Assembly (NCBI RefSeq): GCF_025725685.1 | Contig: NZ_CP107008.1 | Span: 682,001 to 746,000 of the forward strand | Reading direction: 5' to 3' | Length of the DNA stretch: 64,000 nt | Source of the DNA: Halomonas sp. M4R1S46 | GTDB lineage: Bacteria > Pseudomonadota > Gammaproteobacteria > Pseudomonadales > Halomonadaceae | In this document: one piece after another, positions 50,167-59,283 of the stretch | Layout of the letters: each line of letters starts with the position of its first letter | Position numbering within the stretch: position 1 is the first letter of the stretch | Notes under the pieces: model-generated | The model's database searches: none | Seen by the model: the letters and a program-made list of their open reading frames with translations, nothing else | Told to the model about the DNA's origin: nothing | Translations under genes and position numbers: made by a program

Positions 50167-51385
50167 GTGGACTTGAAAAGTGGATCCCCGTTCTGAGCGG
50201 TCAAGAATGGCCTGATGTATGCATTTCCGCAGCTTGATGCCGACCTGAGCTGTGACGTGGCGGTGGTGGGCGCTGGCATCACCGGCACGCTGATCGCTGA
50301 TGAATTGGCTGGCCATGGTCACGATGTCGTCGTGCTCGATCAGCGCGACGTCTGCTGGGGCAGCACATCGGCCAGCACCGCCTTGCTGCAGTATGAAATC
50401 GATACCCACGCGACCAATCTTGCCAGGCGCTACGACCAAGCCTCAGCGCTCCTCGCCTATCAATCCTGCTTGCGCGCGGTCCGTGAGATCGGCGCACTCG
50501 CCGAAGCGACCGGAGATGTCGATTTCGCCCGCTGCCAAAGCTTGTACTACACCAGTAATCGCGCCGATCATCCACGCTTGGTCGACGAATTTTCCTGGCG
50601 GAAACAACACGGCTTTCCGGTTCGCTGGCTGAGCCGCACCGCGCTCAAGGACGAGTACGGTCTGACGGCGCCGTCTGCCATCCTCAGCTCGGTGGCCGCT
50701 CGGGTTGATCCTTATCGGCTTGCCTCACGACTGATGCACAGGATGCAGCGACAGGGCGCGCGCGTTTTCGATAGAACCGAGGTGACCTCCATCACGGCGA
50801 CCGCGCGTTCGGTTCAGCTGACCACCGACTAGTGGCATGTCGATCATGGCGAAGTACGCCGTGATTGCCAGCGGTTGCGAGTCTCAACATTGGTTGCGCC
50901 AGCGCGTCGCGAAGAACCTGAGCAGCTACGCCTACATCAGTGACCCTGTCGATCCTGCCGAGCTGCGCTGGTTGGCAGATACGATACTGTGGGAGTCCTC
51001 TCGGCCGTATATCTATCTGCGCTCTACCGGCGATGGACGGCTGTTGGTCGGTGGTGAAGACGACGATCACGATATCCCTGCGCGCCGGGATCGGTTGGTC
51101 GACCGCAAGGCAGCAACTCTGCAGCGCAAGATCTCCCCCTTGTTTCCTCACCTTCATGCACAACCGGCCTTTGCCTGGGCCGGTACGTTCGCTGAAACCA
51201 GCGACGGTCTGCCGCTGTTCGGTCACCACCCGGAGTACGGCGCGCGCGTGCTGTTCGCGCTGGCCTAAGGTGGTAACGGCATCACCTACAGCATACTCGG
51301 CGCTGGATTGCTGCGCGCGCAGATCGAACGCCGCCCGCATCCATTGGCCGAGCTGTTTGCCTTTTCCCGGCTGGGTTATCATTGA
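50167..51385 (+). pseudogene. FAD-dependent oxidoreductase (DadA-like), inactivated
   Basis: From a GTG after AGGAG the frame reads VDLKSGSPF then a stop at about 50194, then resumes with AVKNGLMYAFPQLDADLSCD, the FAD motif VAVVGAGITGTLIADELAGH and WGSTSASTALLQYEIDTHAT. A stop at 50830 with a one-base frameshift separates the second part (AKYAVIASGCESQHWLRQRV, AWAGTFAETSDGLPLFGHHP), which hits another stop at 51266 in place of a Tyr in ALxGGNGITYSILGAGLL. At least three nonsense changes and one frameshift: a decayed gene. Confidence 0.85.
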
Positions 51386-51631
51386 CTGGTAGCAGAAAAA
51401 TGATGCTTGAGTTACCGGTATTACTTTTCTGGCCACCAGTCTGATGCTGGTGTCATTTCAGAGCATCAAGACGTCCGAGAGGGGGCGCGATATGCACAAA
51501 TGACTTCGCATACGTTAGGCAACGCACAGACCGGACCTCGACCTACAACTATCTTGGGATCCTCACCCTGCCTCCATGAGTTCATGGTGAGAGGCGCAAC
51601 CCAAGCGTAACAATTTCCTGGAGATAAGCTC

Positions 51632-51901
51632 ATGAACAAGAATCAGGTCGAAGGACATGCGAACGAGGCGAAGGGAAAGGCGGTAGCCGGCGGAAAAAGC
51701 TCGGAGCACAAGGATAAAGACGAGAAGCATGGCGGCAAGGATGGAGCCGTGTTAGCAGATATCAATGACGACGCCAAGAAGCTTGGCAGCAAGGATGGAG
51801 CTGAGTCAGGAGATATCAATGCCGACGTCGAAAAGCATGGCGGCAAGGATGGAGCCGTGTTGGCGGGTATCAATGACGACGCCAAGAAGAAAACCAAATG
51901 A
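51632..51901 (+). CDS. CsbD-derived protein with three 18-residue tandem repeats
   Basis: An 89-residue charged protein. Its first 15 residues (MNKNQVEGHANEAKG) are identical to the CsbD protein at 40003, but the rest consists of three units: KHGGKDGAVLADINDDAK, KLGSKDGAESGDINADVE, KHGGKDGAVLAGINDDAK. These are encoded by three 54-base repeats; units 1 and 3 are nearly identical. The upstream 130 bases also match those of the first gene, so this is a duplicate whose body was replaced or expanded. Likely disordered; function unknown. Confidence 0.7.
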   Translation: MNKNQVEGHANEAKGKAVAGGKSSEHKDKDEKHGGKDGAVLADINDDAKKLGSKDGAESGDINADVEKHGGKDGAVLAGINDDAKKKTK

Positions 51902-52560
51902 CTACTCAACGTCATGATCGAACAGCAGAAACATCGCTGCGGATAATATGCAGGCGGGGGCCTCGTTGCTGAGTGCAACCTCCAATCAGCGTCCTAGGAA
52001 GTGTATGGAGTCTCCCGTGTCAGTACATCTGACACGGGAAGATCTATCATCAGCTGTTTGAGGATGGGCTTAACTGACTGGCATTATGCTTCGGGCAAGC
52101 GCTGCGGCTTGAAGGGATAGCCGTGCTGCCGTTTACCTGGCTCGCGGTCGGGCAGGCGCGTGAATTTCTTGAATGCAGTCGTGGGAGGGGGCTGGATGGG
52201 GGATGGCATGGTGACCTCGGGTACTGTCCGGCCTTCACGACATCGTGAAGCATCGGTAGTACGATTCTGGCGGAACGGCAGGCCGCCGTCCGTACGCTAA
52301 CACACCATCGCCACCGATATCGCCAAGCGCCTCGAGTGCCCTTGATCCTGCGGGGAGGAGCTCTCATAGCATGTGCATGACGCTTTTTTGTCCAAGACTG
52401 GTCAATACCCCAGCATTCTGGTCTAGAATACAGTCTTGGGTCGACCATCGCGAAAGACGTAACGGTTGACCCTCTGGCGTGTCGCGGCGTGCGGAGTGCA
52501 CGCGTGTCGGCACCTGGTGCAATGCAGGGGGAGCCCCTGCCGGTCACAGTGGTAGACACG
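51902..52560. other. Gap before nadA with IS remnant and hairpin
   Basis: About 660 bases. It holds an 11-bp perfect hairpin (TCCCGTGTCAG-TACAT-CTGACACGGGA, 52013-52039), the IS end and transposase-tail remnant at 52071-52200, and presumably the nadA promoter near 52380-52430 (TAGAAT at 52424 as a possible -10). Confidence 0.5.
52071..52200 (-). pseudogene. Insertion-sequence end with possible transposase tail, right copy
   Basis: On the minus strand a frame ends KKFTRLPDREPGKRQHGYPF then KPQRLPEA and a stop, followed at once by CATAATGCCAGTCAGTTA, which is the inverted copy of 38590-38607. The frame looks like the basic C-terminal end of a transposase, but I cannot name the family with confidence. 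Confidence 0.42.
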
Positions 52561-53589
52561 ATGACGATCATGACTTCCCGTGCCGAGCTGCGCGACCAGC
52601 TGGCACGTACCTATTGCCCCACGCGCATTCCCGCCGAGGACGAGGCCCGCATCGAGGAGATCAAGCGTCTGCTCGAGGCCCACAATGCCGTCCTGGTGGC
52701 CCATTACTACACCGACGACGCCATCCAGCAACTCGCCGAGGAGACCGGCGGCTGCGTGGCCGACTCCCTGGAGATGGCGCGCTTCGGTGCCCGCCACGAG
52801 GCCGATACCCTGGTGGTGGCCGGCGTACGCTTCATGGGCGAGACGGCCAAGATCCTCTCCCCGGAGAAACGCGTGCTGATGCCGACCCTGGAGGCGACCT
52901 GCTCGCTGGACGTGGGCTGCCCGGCCGACGAGTTCAGTGCCTTCTGCGACGCTCATCCCGACCGCACCGTGGTGGTCTATGCCAACACCTCGGCGGCGGT
53001 GAAGGCGCGTGCCGACTGGGTGGTGACCTCCTCCATCGCCGTGGACGTGATCGAGCACCTCAAGGCCCGCGGCGAGAAGATCCTGTGGGCCCCGGACAAG
53101 CACCTGGGCGGCTATATCCAGAAGCAGACCGGCGCCGACATGCTGCTCTGGGACGGCGCCTGCATCGTCCACGAGGAGTTCAAGGCCAGGGGGGTCGAGG
53201 ACCTCAAGGGCCTCTACCCCGAGGCCGCGGTGCTGGTGCACCCCGAGTCCCCGGCCTCGGTGGTCGAGCTGGCCGACGTGGCGGGCTCCACCTCCCAGCT
53301 GATCAAGGCGGCCAAGGCGCTGCCCCATGACAAGCTGATCGTGGCCACCGACCGTGGCATCTTCTTCAAGATGCAGCAGGCGGTGCCGGAGAAGACCCTC
53401 TTCGAGGCCCCCACCGCCGGTAACGGCGCGACCTGCAAGAGCTGCGCCCACTGCCCGTGGATGGCGATGAACGCCCTGGACAACCTGGCCGGTGCGCTGC
53501 GCGAGGGCAGCGGCGAGATCTTCGTCGATGATGCCCTGCGTCTTGCCGCCTTGAAGCCCTTGGAGCGGATGCTCAACTTCAATTCCTGA
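52561..53589 (+). CDS. nadA: Quinolinate synthase A
   Basis: Iron-sulfur enzyme that condenses iminoaspartate and DHAP to quinolinate in NAD synthesis. The 342-residue protein shows the three-fold repeat with HNAVLVAHYYTDDAIQQLAE, PTLEATCSLDVGCPADEFSA, KHLGGYIQKQTG and the cluster-binding C-terminal CKSCAHCPWMAMNALDNL. The start MTIMTSRAELRDQL at 52561 is chosen over the longer frame (52489); the ATG at 52570 is also possible. nadC, the next enzyme, is at 62.5 kb. The stop codon runs into a tandem repeat. Confidence 0.95.
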   Translation: MTIMTSRAELRDQLARTYCPTRIPAEDEARIEEIKRLLEAHNAVLVAHYYTDDAIQQLAEETGGCVADSLEMARFGARHEADTLVVAGVRFMGETAKILSPEKRVLMPTLEATCSLDVGCPADEFSAFCDAHPDRTVVVYANTSAAVKARADWVVTSSIAVDVIEHLKARGEKILWAPDKHLGGYIQKQTGADMLLWDGACIVHEEFKARGVEDLKGLYPEAAVLVHPESPASVVELADVAGSTSQLIKAAKALPHDKLIVATDRGIFFKMQQAVPEKTLFEAPTAGNGATCKSCAHCPWMAMNALDNLAGALREGSGEIFVDDALRLAALKPLERMLNFNS

Positions 53590-53643
53590 GCTACGAGCTA
53601 CGAGCTACGAGCTACGAGCTACGAGCTACGAGCTACGAGCTAC
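53588..53643 (+). repeat. Eight perfect tandem copies of GAGCTAC
   Basis: A 7-base unit repeated eight times without error, 56 bases, beginning inside the nadA stop codon and ending 3 bases before the terminator. Slippage here would not change the NadA protein but would change the distance to the terminator. Confidence 0.95.
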
Positions 53644-53646
53644 GAG

Positions 53647-53678
53647 AAAAAGCCCGTGACGGATGTCACGGGCTTTTT
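53647..53678. terminator. Terminator between nadA and bepA, bidirectional
   Basis: AAAAAGCCCGTGAC-GGAT-GTCACGGGCTTTTT, a 14-bp stem including A and T runs on each side; serves convergent nadA and bepA. Confidence 0.93.
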
Positions 53679-53717
53679 GTCCTCCACAAACATTGGCCTG
53701 CCCGTTGCCCACAGCTG

Positions 53718-55181
53718 TTACTGAAACTCCTCCATGGCCTCCCGGTACTCGATAAAGGCCTCACGCCGCTGGGCGATACGCCCGGCGGCGTTCTCGTCGT
53801 GTTCCGCTTCCGCCACGTCCTTGGCCACCTCGAGCTGGCGGATCGCGCGATCGATGTGGCCGGTGAGCTGCAGGTGCTCGGCCCGGGCCAGGTGCCCCCA
53901 GGCCGGGCGACCGCTGCGACCGGCGGCCTCGGCGAGCAGGTTGAAGACCTGGGGATCCTCGGGGCGTCGGGCGGCCAGCTCGCTGAGCTGCCGGTAGGCG
54001 GCGTCGGGATCGCGCTGCAGCAGGGCCTCGCCGAGCAGCAGGCTGGCGGGCACGTAGTCGGGCATCAGGCGCAATTGATGGCGGCTGCGGGCGATGGCGT
54101 CATCGATGCGGCCGGCGTCGAGGGCCACCTCGGCGGCCGAGGCGGGGAGCATCGCCAGGTCCGGCAGGCGGCGGGCCAGGTCATCCAGGGCCTGCAGCGC
54201 GGCCTCGCTGCGTCCGGCCTCGGCATCCGCCAGGGCCGCCAGGTAGCGACGGGCCATCTCCGGGGCCTGGCCGCGGGCCAGGCGGGTGGCGGCCTGGCGC
54301 GGATCCTGGTCGTGGATCGCCAGCAGGGCGCGGGCGCGGATCAGGTGGTACTCGATATCCTCGTCGCGGGGCGTGCCCGCGCCCGCGCTGATGAGTTGGT
54401 CGGCCCTGGCCTGGGCATCGCTGATGCGTGATTCCGTGACCGGGTGAGTGAGCAGGAATTCCGGCGGATTGCCGCCCTGCAGGGAGATCTTGCGCTGCAT
54501 GGTGCGGAACATCTCGACCATCGCCTGGGGGTCGTAGCCGGCATCGGCCATGGCCTGCAGGCCGACCCGGTCGGCCTCCCGCTCGAAGCGCCGCGAGTAG
54601 GCCAACTGATCCTGGAACAGCGCGGCCTGGGAGCCCATGGCGGCGGCGATGCCGGCATCGCCGCCGCCGCCGGCGGCGATCAGCATCCCGGCGAGCATGG
54701 CGGCCATGGCCGGGATCTGGGTCTGTTCGGCGCGAGCCTGGCCCCGGGCATAGTGGCGTTGGGAGAGGTGGCCGAGCTCATGGGCGAGCACCGAGGCCAG
54801 GGGGGCCTCGCGCTCGGCGAAGGCGAACAGCCCGGCATTGATGCCGATCACGCCGCCGGGTACGGCGAAGGCGTTGAGCCGCTCGCTGGCGACCAGGGTG
54901 ATCACCGGGTCGATGCCGCCGACGTGGCTGTAGGGCAGCAGGCGGTCCACCAGGGATTCCACGTAGTGCTGGGCGATGGGATCCTGCCACTGCGGGGCCT
55001 TGGCACGAAACTGGCGCAGCCAGGCGCGGCCCAGGCGCACCTCCTTGCCGTTGACGGCCTGGGTGTCGCCGCTGATCAGGCTGGGCAGGCCGGCATCGTC
55101 GCCGTACTGGCCGAGGGCCGGCACGGCGACGGCGAGGCTGAGGGCGATGGCGGTGAGACAGGACAGGGGGCGACGCAGCAT
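53718..55181 (-). CDS. bepA: Beta-barrel assembly-enhancing protease BepA
   Basis: Periplasmic M48 metalloprotease and chaperone for outer-membrane proteins such as LptD. The 487-residue product equals E. coli BepA in length. It has a signal peptide (MLRRPLSCLTAIALSLAVAV, cut near ALGQ), the zinc motif in SVLAHELGHLSQRH with the third ligand in FEREADRVGLQAM, and a C-terminal TPR domain from about residue 300. The start at 55181 follows GAGGAAGG; the longer upstream frame is not family sequence. Confidence 0.95.
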   Translation of the reverse strand: MLRRPLSCLTAIALSLAVAVPALGQYGDDAGLPSLISGDTQAVNGKEVRLGRAWLRQFRAKAPQWQDPIAQHYVESLVDRLLPYSHVGGIDPVITLVASERLNAFAVPGGVIGINAGLFAFAEREAPLASVLAHELGHLSQRHYARGQARAEQTQIPAMAAMLAGMLIAAGGGGDAGIAAAMGSQAALFQDQLAYSRRFEREADRVGLQAMADAGYDPQAMVEMFRTMQRKISLQGGNPPEFLLTHPVTESRISDAQARADQLISAGAGTPRDEDIEYHLIRARALLAIHDQDPRQAATRLARGQAPEMARRYLAALADAEAGRSEAALQALDDLARRLPDLAMLPASAAEVALDAGRIDDAIARSRHQLRLMPDYVPASLLLGEALLQRDPDAAYRQLSELAARRPEDPQVFNLLAEAAGRSGRPAWGHLARAEHLQLTGHIDRAIRQLEVAKDVAEAEHDENAAGRIAQRREAFIEYREAMEEFQ

Positions 55182-55331
55182 GGCCTTCCTCGTCAGAGAG
55201 CGGAACGGGGCGGGACGGCCCCCCTCCGACATTGATTCGTCCGGAAAAGTGCCTTTAAATCCCAAGAGTTCATGTCGGCAACCTGCCCCGCTCGGGCCCG
55301 GCATGCCTCTGGCATTCTCCCGGGAGACAAT

Positions 55332-55580
55332 ATGGCTGTGCAACCTGATGACGTGCTCGACGCACGGGGTCTTCCCTGTCCGCTACCCCTGCTCAAGGCC
55401 AAGCAGGCCCTGTCCCGGCTGGCTCCGGGGCAGCTGCTGGAAGTGATGGCCACCGACGCCGGGTCCTGGCGGGACTTCGAGACCTTCATCGCCCAGAGCG
55501 ATCACGAGATGCCGGCCCGCGAGGAGCGCGGCGAGGTCTATCATTACTGGATCCGCAAGGGTGGGGAGCAGGCTCCATGA
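55332..55580 (+). CDS. TusA-family sulfurtransferase
   Basis: An 82-residue SirA/TusA-fold protein with the active cysteine in LDARGLPCPLPLLKAKQALS. Such proteins relay sulfur for tRNA thiolation or other sulfur transfer. The start MAVQPDDV follows GGGAG; the upstream frame is not conserved. Its stop overlaps the perM-like start (ATGA). It is a TusA paralog in the bepA-perM context rather than the canonical tusA, so I give no symbol. Confidence 0.88.
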   Translation: MAVQPDDVLDARGLPCPLPLLKAKQALSRLAPGQLLEVMATDAGSWRDFETFIAQSDHEMPAREERGEVYHYWIRKGGEQAP

Positions 55581-56680
55581 CCCTGAGGTCGGTGTTCCGT
55601 AGCTGGGTCGACCACTACCTCTCCGACGAGGAGGCGGTCATCCTGCTGATCGTGCTGGTGCTCGGCTTCGCCGTGGTGATCTGGCTGGGCAAGATGCTGG
55701 CGCCCTTCCTCACCGCCCTGGTGATCGCCTTCCTGCTGCAGGGAGCGGTGAACGGACTGACCCGGCGACGCGTGCCGCATTTCCTGGCGGTGATGCTGGT
55801 CTACCTGGCCTTCATCGGCGTGCTGCTGGCGATGGCGCTGATCCTGATGCCGCTGATCTGGAACCAGCTGGTCAACCTGGTCCAGGAGACGCCGCGCATG
55901 CTCGCCAGCGTCCAGCAGCTGCTCGACGACCTCCAGGCACGCTACCCTCAGCTGGTGACTCCCGACCAGATCCAGGCCTGGATCGGCATGGCCGGCCGCG
56001 AGGTCACCCAGCTCGGCCAGCGCGCCCTGACCCTGTCGCTGGCCTCGCTGGGCAACGTGGTGGCGTTGATCGTCTACCTGGTGCTGGTGCCGATCCTGGT
56101 GTTCTTCATGCTCAAGGACCGCGATCGGCTGGTGGGCTTCACCGTCTCGCTGCTGCCCAAGAACCGCGGCCTGATGACGCGGGTGTGGCAGGAGATGGAC
56201 GATCAGATCGCCAACTACGTGCGGGGCAAGTTCACCGAGATCATCATCGTCGGCAGCGTGGCCTTCTTCACCTTCATGTTCTTCGGCCTGCCCTATTCGG
56301 CCCTGCTGGCGGTGCTGGTGGGCCTGTCGGTGCTGGTGCCCTACATCGGCGCCGCCGTGGCGACCCTGCCGGTGGCGGCGGTGGCGGGCTTCCATTTCGG
56401 CCTCGGCGACCAGTTCCTCTACGTGATCATCGCCTACGGGGTGATCCAGGCCCTGGACGGCAACGTCCTGGTCCCGGTGCTGTTCTCCGAGGCGGTCAAC
56501 CTGCACCCGGTGTCGATCATCCTGGCGGTGCTGTTCTTCGGCGGCGTCTGGGGCTTCTGGGGCATCTTCTTCGCCATTCCCCTGGCGACCCTGCTCAAGG
56601 CCCTGGTCTATGCCTGGCCGCGGGGCATCCAGCAGCGCCGCCAGGAAGTCTCCCAGGAAGAGGAGGCCGTCGAGTCCTGA
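55577..56680 (+). CDS. PerM-like AI-2E family permease
   Basis: A 367-residue inner-membrane protein with about eight membrane segments (AVILLIVLVLGFAVVIWLGK, FLAVMLVYLAFIGVLLAMAL, IVYLVLVPILVFFMLKDRDR, LPYSALLAVLVGLSVLVPYI). It is coupled to the TusA-like gene and convergent with bcp, the arrangement seen in many pseudomonads and halomonads. Second AI-2E family member in the window; substrate unknown. Confidence 0.9.
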   Translation: MTLRSVFRSWVDHYLSDEEAVILLIVLVLGFAVVIWLGKMLAPFLTALVIAFLLQGAVNGLTRRRVPHFLAVMLVYLAFIGVLLAMALILMPLIWNQLVNLVQETPRMLASVQQLLDDLQARYPQLVTPDQIQAWIGMAGREVTQLGQRALTLSLASLGNVVALIVYLVLVPILVFFMLKDRDRLVGFTVSLLPKNRGLMTRVWQEMDDQIANYVRGKFTEIIIVGSVAFFTFMFFGLPYSALLAVLVGLSVLVPYIGAAVATLPVAAVAGFHFGLGDQFLYVIIAYGVIQALDGNVLVPVLFSEAVNLHPVSIILAVLFFGGVWGFWGIFFAIPLATLLKALVYAWPRGIQQRRQEVSQEEEAVES

Positions 56681-56711
56681 GCGCGTCCGCCCGAGGGCGG
56701 ACGCGCGCTCC

Positions 56712-57188
56712 TCACTGCCCGGCGTGCAGCGCCCGGGCGGCCTCCAGCACCTCGTCGGCGTGCCCCTTGACCTTGACGCCTCGCCATTCCCGGGCGAGCG
56801 TGCCGTGGGCATCGATCAGGAAGGTGCTGCGCTCGATGCCGAGGTGCTCCTTGCCGTAGAGCTTCTTGAGCTTGATGACGTCGAACAGCCGGCACACCGC
56901 CTCGTCCTTGTCGGAGAGCAGCGGGAAGTTGAACCCCTGCTTGGCCTTGAAGTTCTCCTGGGCGCGGATGCCGTCCCGGGAGACGCCGACGACCACGGTG
57001 TTGGCGGCCTCGAAGGCGTCCTTGCGGTCGCGGAAGTCGCCGCCCTCGGTGGTGCAGCCCGGCGTGCTGGCCTTGGGGTAGAAGTACACCACCACCTGCC
57101 GGCCGCGCAGCGCCGACAGGCTCAGGGTGGTGTCGCCGGTGGCGGTGGCGGTGAAGTCGGGCACGGGCTGGCCGATGCTGACGGTCAT
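56712..57188 (-). CDS. bcp: Thiol peroxidase Bcp (PrxQ)
   Basis: Peroxiredoxin that reduces hydrogen and organic peroxides with thioredoxin. The 158-residue protein has the peroxidatic cysteine in FYPKASTPGCTTEGGDFRDR. The resolving cysteine found five residues later in E. coli Bcp is Gly here; another cysteine in SDKDEAVCRLFDV could resolve instead, as reported for some Xanthomonas-type Bcp proteins. The start MTVSIGQPVPDFTATATG follows AAGGAG. It is divergent from dapA. Confidence 0.93.
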   Translation of the reverse strand: MTVSIGQPVPDFTATATGDTTLSLSALRGRQVVVYFYPKASTPGCTTEGGDFRDRKDAFEAANTVVVGVSRDGIRAQENFKAKQGFNFPLLSDKDEAVCRLFDVIKLKKLYGKEHLGIERSTFLIDAHGTLAREWRGVKVKGHADEVLEAARALHAGQ

Positions 57189-57388
57189 GGAGGACTCCTT
57201 GGATCGGGGGCGAAGGCTCCGATTACACGCAACCCGCGGCGAAGTGTAAAGTCGCCGCTGTACAGGCTCACGAGCCCTGAGTACCATTTGTCCCCTGATA
57301 TCGAGACCCCGGGCGGGGGCGGGATCCTTGAACGGTGACCGTGGCCGCAGCGGTCACCCCGGCAGGCAGTTGAGAGGACAAGCAGAGC

Positions 57389-58273
57389 ATGATCACGGGC
57401 AGCATCGTCGCGCTGGCGACACCGATGAAGGTCAACGGCGATATCGACTGGGAGGCCCTGCGGGCCCTGGTCAACTTCCATCTCGACCACGGCACCGATG
57501 CGATCGTCGCGGCGGGCACCACCGGCGAGCCGACCACCATGTCATTCGCCGAGCACTTCGACGTGATCCGCACCGTGGTGGAGGAAGTCGGCGGGCGCAT
57601 CCCGGTGATCGCCGGCACCGGCGCCAACGCCACCTCCGAGGCGGTCGAGCTGGCCCGCTACGCCAGCGAGGTGGGGGCCGACTACTGCCTGTCGGTGTGC
57701 CCCTACTACAACAAGCCGACCCAGGAAGGCCTCTACCAGCACTTCAAGGCCGTGGCCGAGGGCAGCAACCTGCCGGTGATCCTCTACAACGTGCCCGGCC
57801 GCACCTGCTCGGACCTCTACAACGAGACCGTGCTGCGCCTGGCCGAGGTGGACAACATCGTCGGCCTCAAGGATGCCACCGGTAACCTGGAGCGCGCCGA
57901 GGACCTCATCGCCCGCCTCGAGGGCAGCGACTTCATGCTCTATTCCGGCGACGACGGCACGGCCTGCGACTTCATGCTGATGGGCGGCCATGGCGACATC
58001 TCGGTGACCGCCAACGTCGCGCCGCGGGCCATGCACGAGCTGTGCGTCGCCGCCGTGGCCGGCGAGGTCGACAAGGCCCACCAGATCAACACCCGCCTGA
58101 TGCCGTTGCACACCAACCTGGGCATCGAGGCCAACCCGATTCCCGTGAAGTGGGCCCTGCACCGCATGGGGCTGATCGAGCCGGGCATCCGTCTGCCGCT
58201 GACCTGGCTCTCCGAGAAGTACCATTCCACCGTCAGCGAGGCCCTGCAGCTGGCCGGTGTGATCGACGACTGA
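57389..58273 (+). CDS. dapA: 4-hydroxy-tetrahydrodipicolinate synthase
   Basis: First step of the lysine/diaminopimelate branch: pyruvate plus aspartate semialdehyde. The 294-residue TIM-barrel enzyme has the Schiff-base lysine in IVGLKDATGNLERAEDL, the tyrosine in VILYNVPGRTCSDL and the substrate-binding GTTGEPTTM. Start MITGSIVALATPMKVNGDID after GAGAGGA. The dapA-bamC order is usual in gammaproteobacteria. Confidence 0.96.
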   Translation: MITGSIVALATPMKVNGDIDWEALRALVNFHLDHGTDAIVAAGTTGEPTTMSFAEHFDVIRTVVEEVGGRIPVIAGTGANATSEAVELARYASEVGADYCLSVCPYYNKPTQEGLYQHFKAVAEGSNLPVILYNVPGRTCSDLYNETVLRLAEVDNIVGLKDATGNLERAEDLIARLEGSDFMLYSGDDGTACDFMLMGGHGDISVTANVAPRAMHELCVAAVAGEVDKAHQINTRLMPLHTNLGIEANPIPVKWALHRMGLIEPGIRLPLTWLSEKYHSTVSEALQLAGVIDD

Positions 58274-58320
58274 GCGGCGCCCCGCGCCGCAACCTGGACA
58301 ACCCGATGCAAGGTGGATGC

Positions 58321-59283
58321 ATGAGCGCTGCGCTGAAATGGATGCCCCTGGTGGCCGCCCTGGCCCTGGCCGGCTGTGCCCGCGACGGCTATTACGACGA
58401 CCGTCGCGTCGACTATGCCGAGGCCGAGGCGAGTGCGCCCCTGGTGCTGCCCGACGGCCGGGACACCCGCCGCTACCGGGATGCCATGCCGGTGCCCGAG
58501 GCCGCCGGCAGCTTCGCGTCCCAGGGCGACGACTTCGATGCCCCACCCCCCCGTGCGCTGGGCGCCGGCAGTGGCGTCGAGGCCGGTGACGTGGCTCGCC
58601 GCGAGGCGGCCGGGCAACGCTGGCTGGTGGTCGGTGCCGAGCCCAGTGCGGTGTGGTCCGAGCTGGAGCGCTTCGCCGACGAGCGCGGCCTGCAGGTGGT
58701 GAGTCGCGACTCCAGCCGGGGCGTGTTGGAGACGGCCGAGGGACGCCTCAGCGTGCGCCCGGGCCTGCAGCCCGGGGCCAGCGAGGTGCGCTGCGAACAG
58801 GCCGGCACACCGCTGGAGGGCTGCCTGCGCGCCCTGGAGCGGCGCTTCGAGGCGCGTGGTGCCACCGCCAGCGCCTCGTCGCTGGCGGTGCAGCGTGCCC
58901 CCGAGGAGCGCATGCGTCCGCTGCTCGAGCAGCGCGCCGGCGAGTGGCGCCTGGTGATCCCCTTCGACCTGGAGCGGACCTGGGCCGAGCTCAGCTACCA
59001 GCTCGAGGCCGACTTCTCGGTGGCCGAGCGCCGCGAGCTGCTGGAGCAGGACGCCGACGGTCACCGCTTCCTGGTGGACTACCTGACTCTCAGCGAGCGC
59101 AGCGAGGGGCTGCTCGGCACCCTGACGAGCCTGGGCCAGGCGTCGCCCCAGCGCATTCGCCTGGTGCTGGAGGCGAGCGGGCCAGAGCGCACCGTGCTGC
59201 GCGCCGAGCCCGCCGACGAGCGCGAGCTCTCCGCGGAGGATCGCCGTGAACTCCTCGAGCGGGTGGCGGGCCTGCTGGGCTGA
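58321..59283 (+). CDS. bamC: Outer-membrane assembly lipoprotein BamC
   Basis: Lipoprotein of the BAM complex that inserts outer-membrane proteins. The 320-residue product has a lipobox (MPLVAALALAGCARDGYYDD, lipidated Cys near residue 19), an unstructured acidic segment, then two helix-grip domains (QRWLVVGAEPSAVWSELERF, RLVIPFDLERTWAELSYQLE). Start at 58321 after AAGGTGG; its stop touches the start of the next gene. Confidence 0.9.
   Translation: MSAALKWMPLVAALALAGCARDGYYDDRRVDYAEAEASAPLVLPDGRDTRRYRDAMPVPEAAGSFASQGDDFDAPPPRALGAGSGVEAGDVARREAAGQRWLVVGAEPSAVWSELERFADERGLQVVSRDSSRGVLETAEGRLSVRPGLQPGASEVRCEQAGTPLEGCLRALERRFEARGATASASSLAVQRAPEERMRPLLEQRAGEWRLVIPFDLERTWAELSYQLEADFSVAERRELLEQDADGHRFLVDYLTLSERSEGLLGTLTSLGQASPQRIRLVLEASGPERTVLRAEPADERELSAEDRRELLERVAGLLG

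Noticed and set aside
53588..53643. CRISPR-like array
   Set aside because: Units are 7 bases with no spacers and no cas genes nearby; it is a simple tandem repeat.
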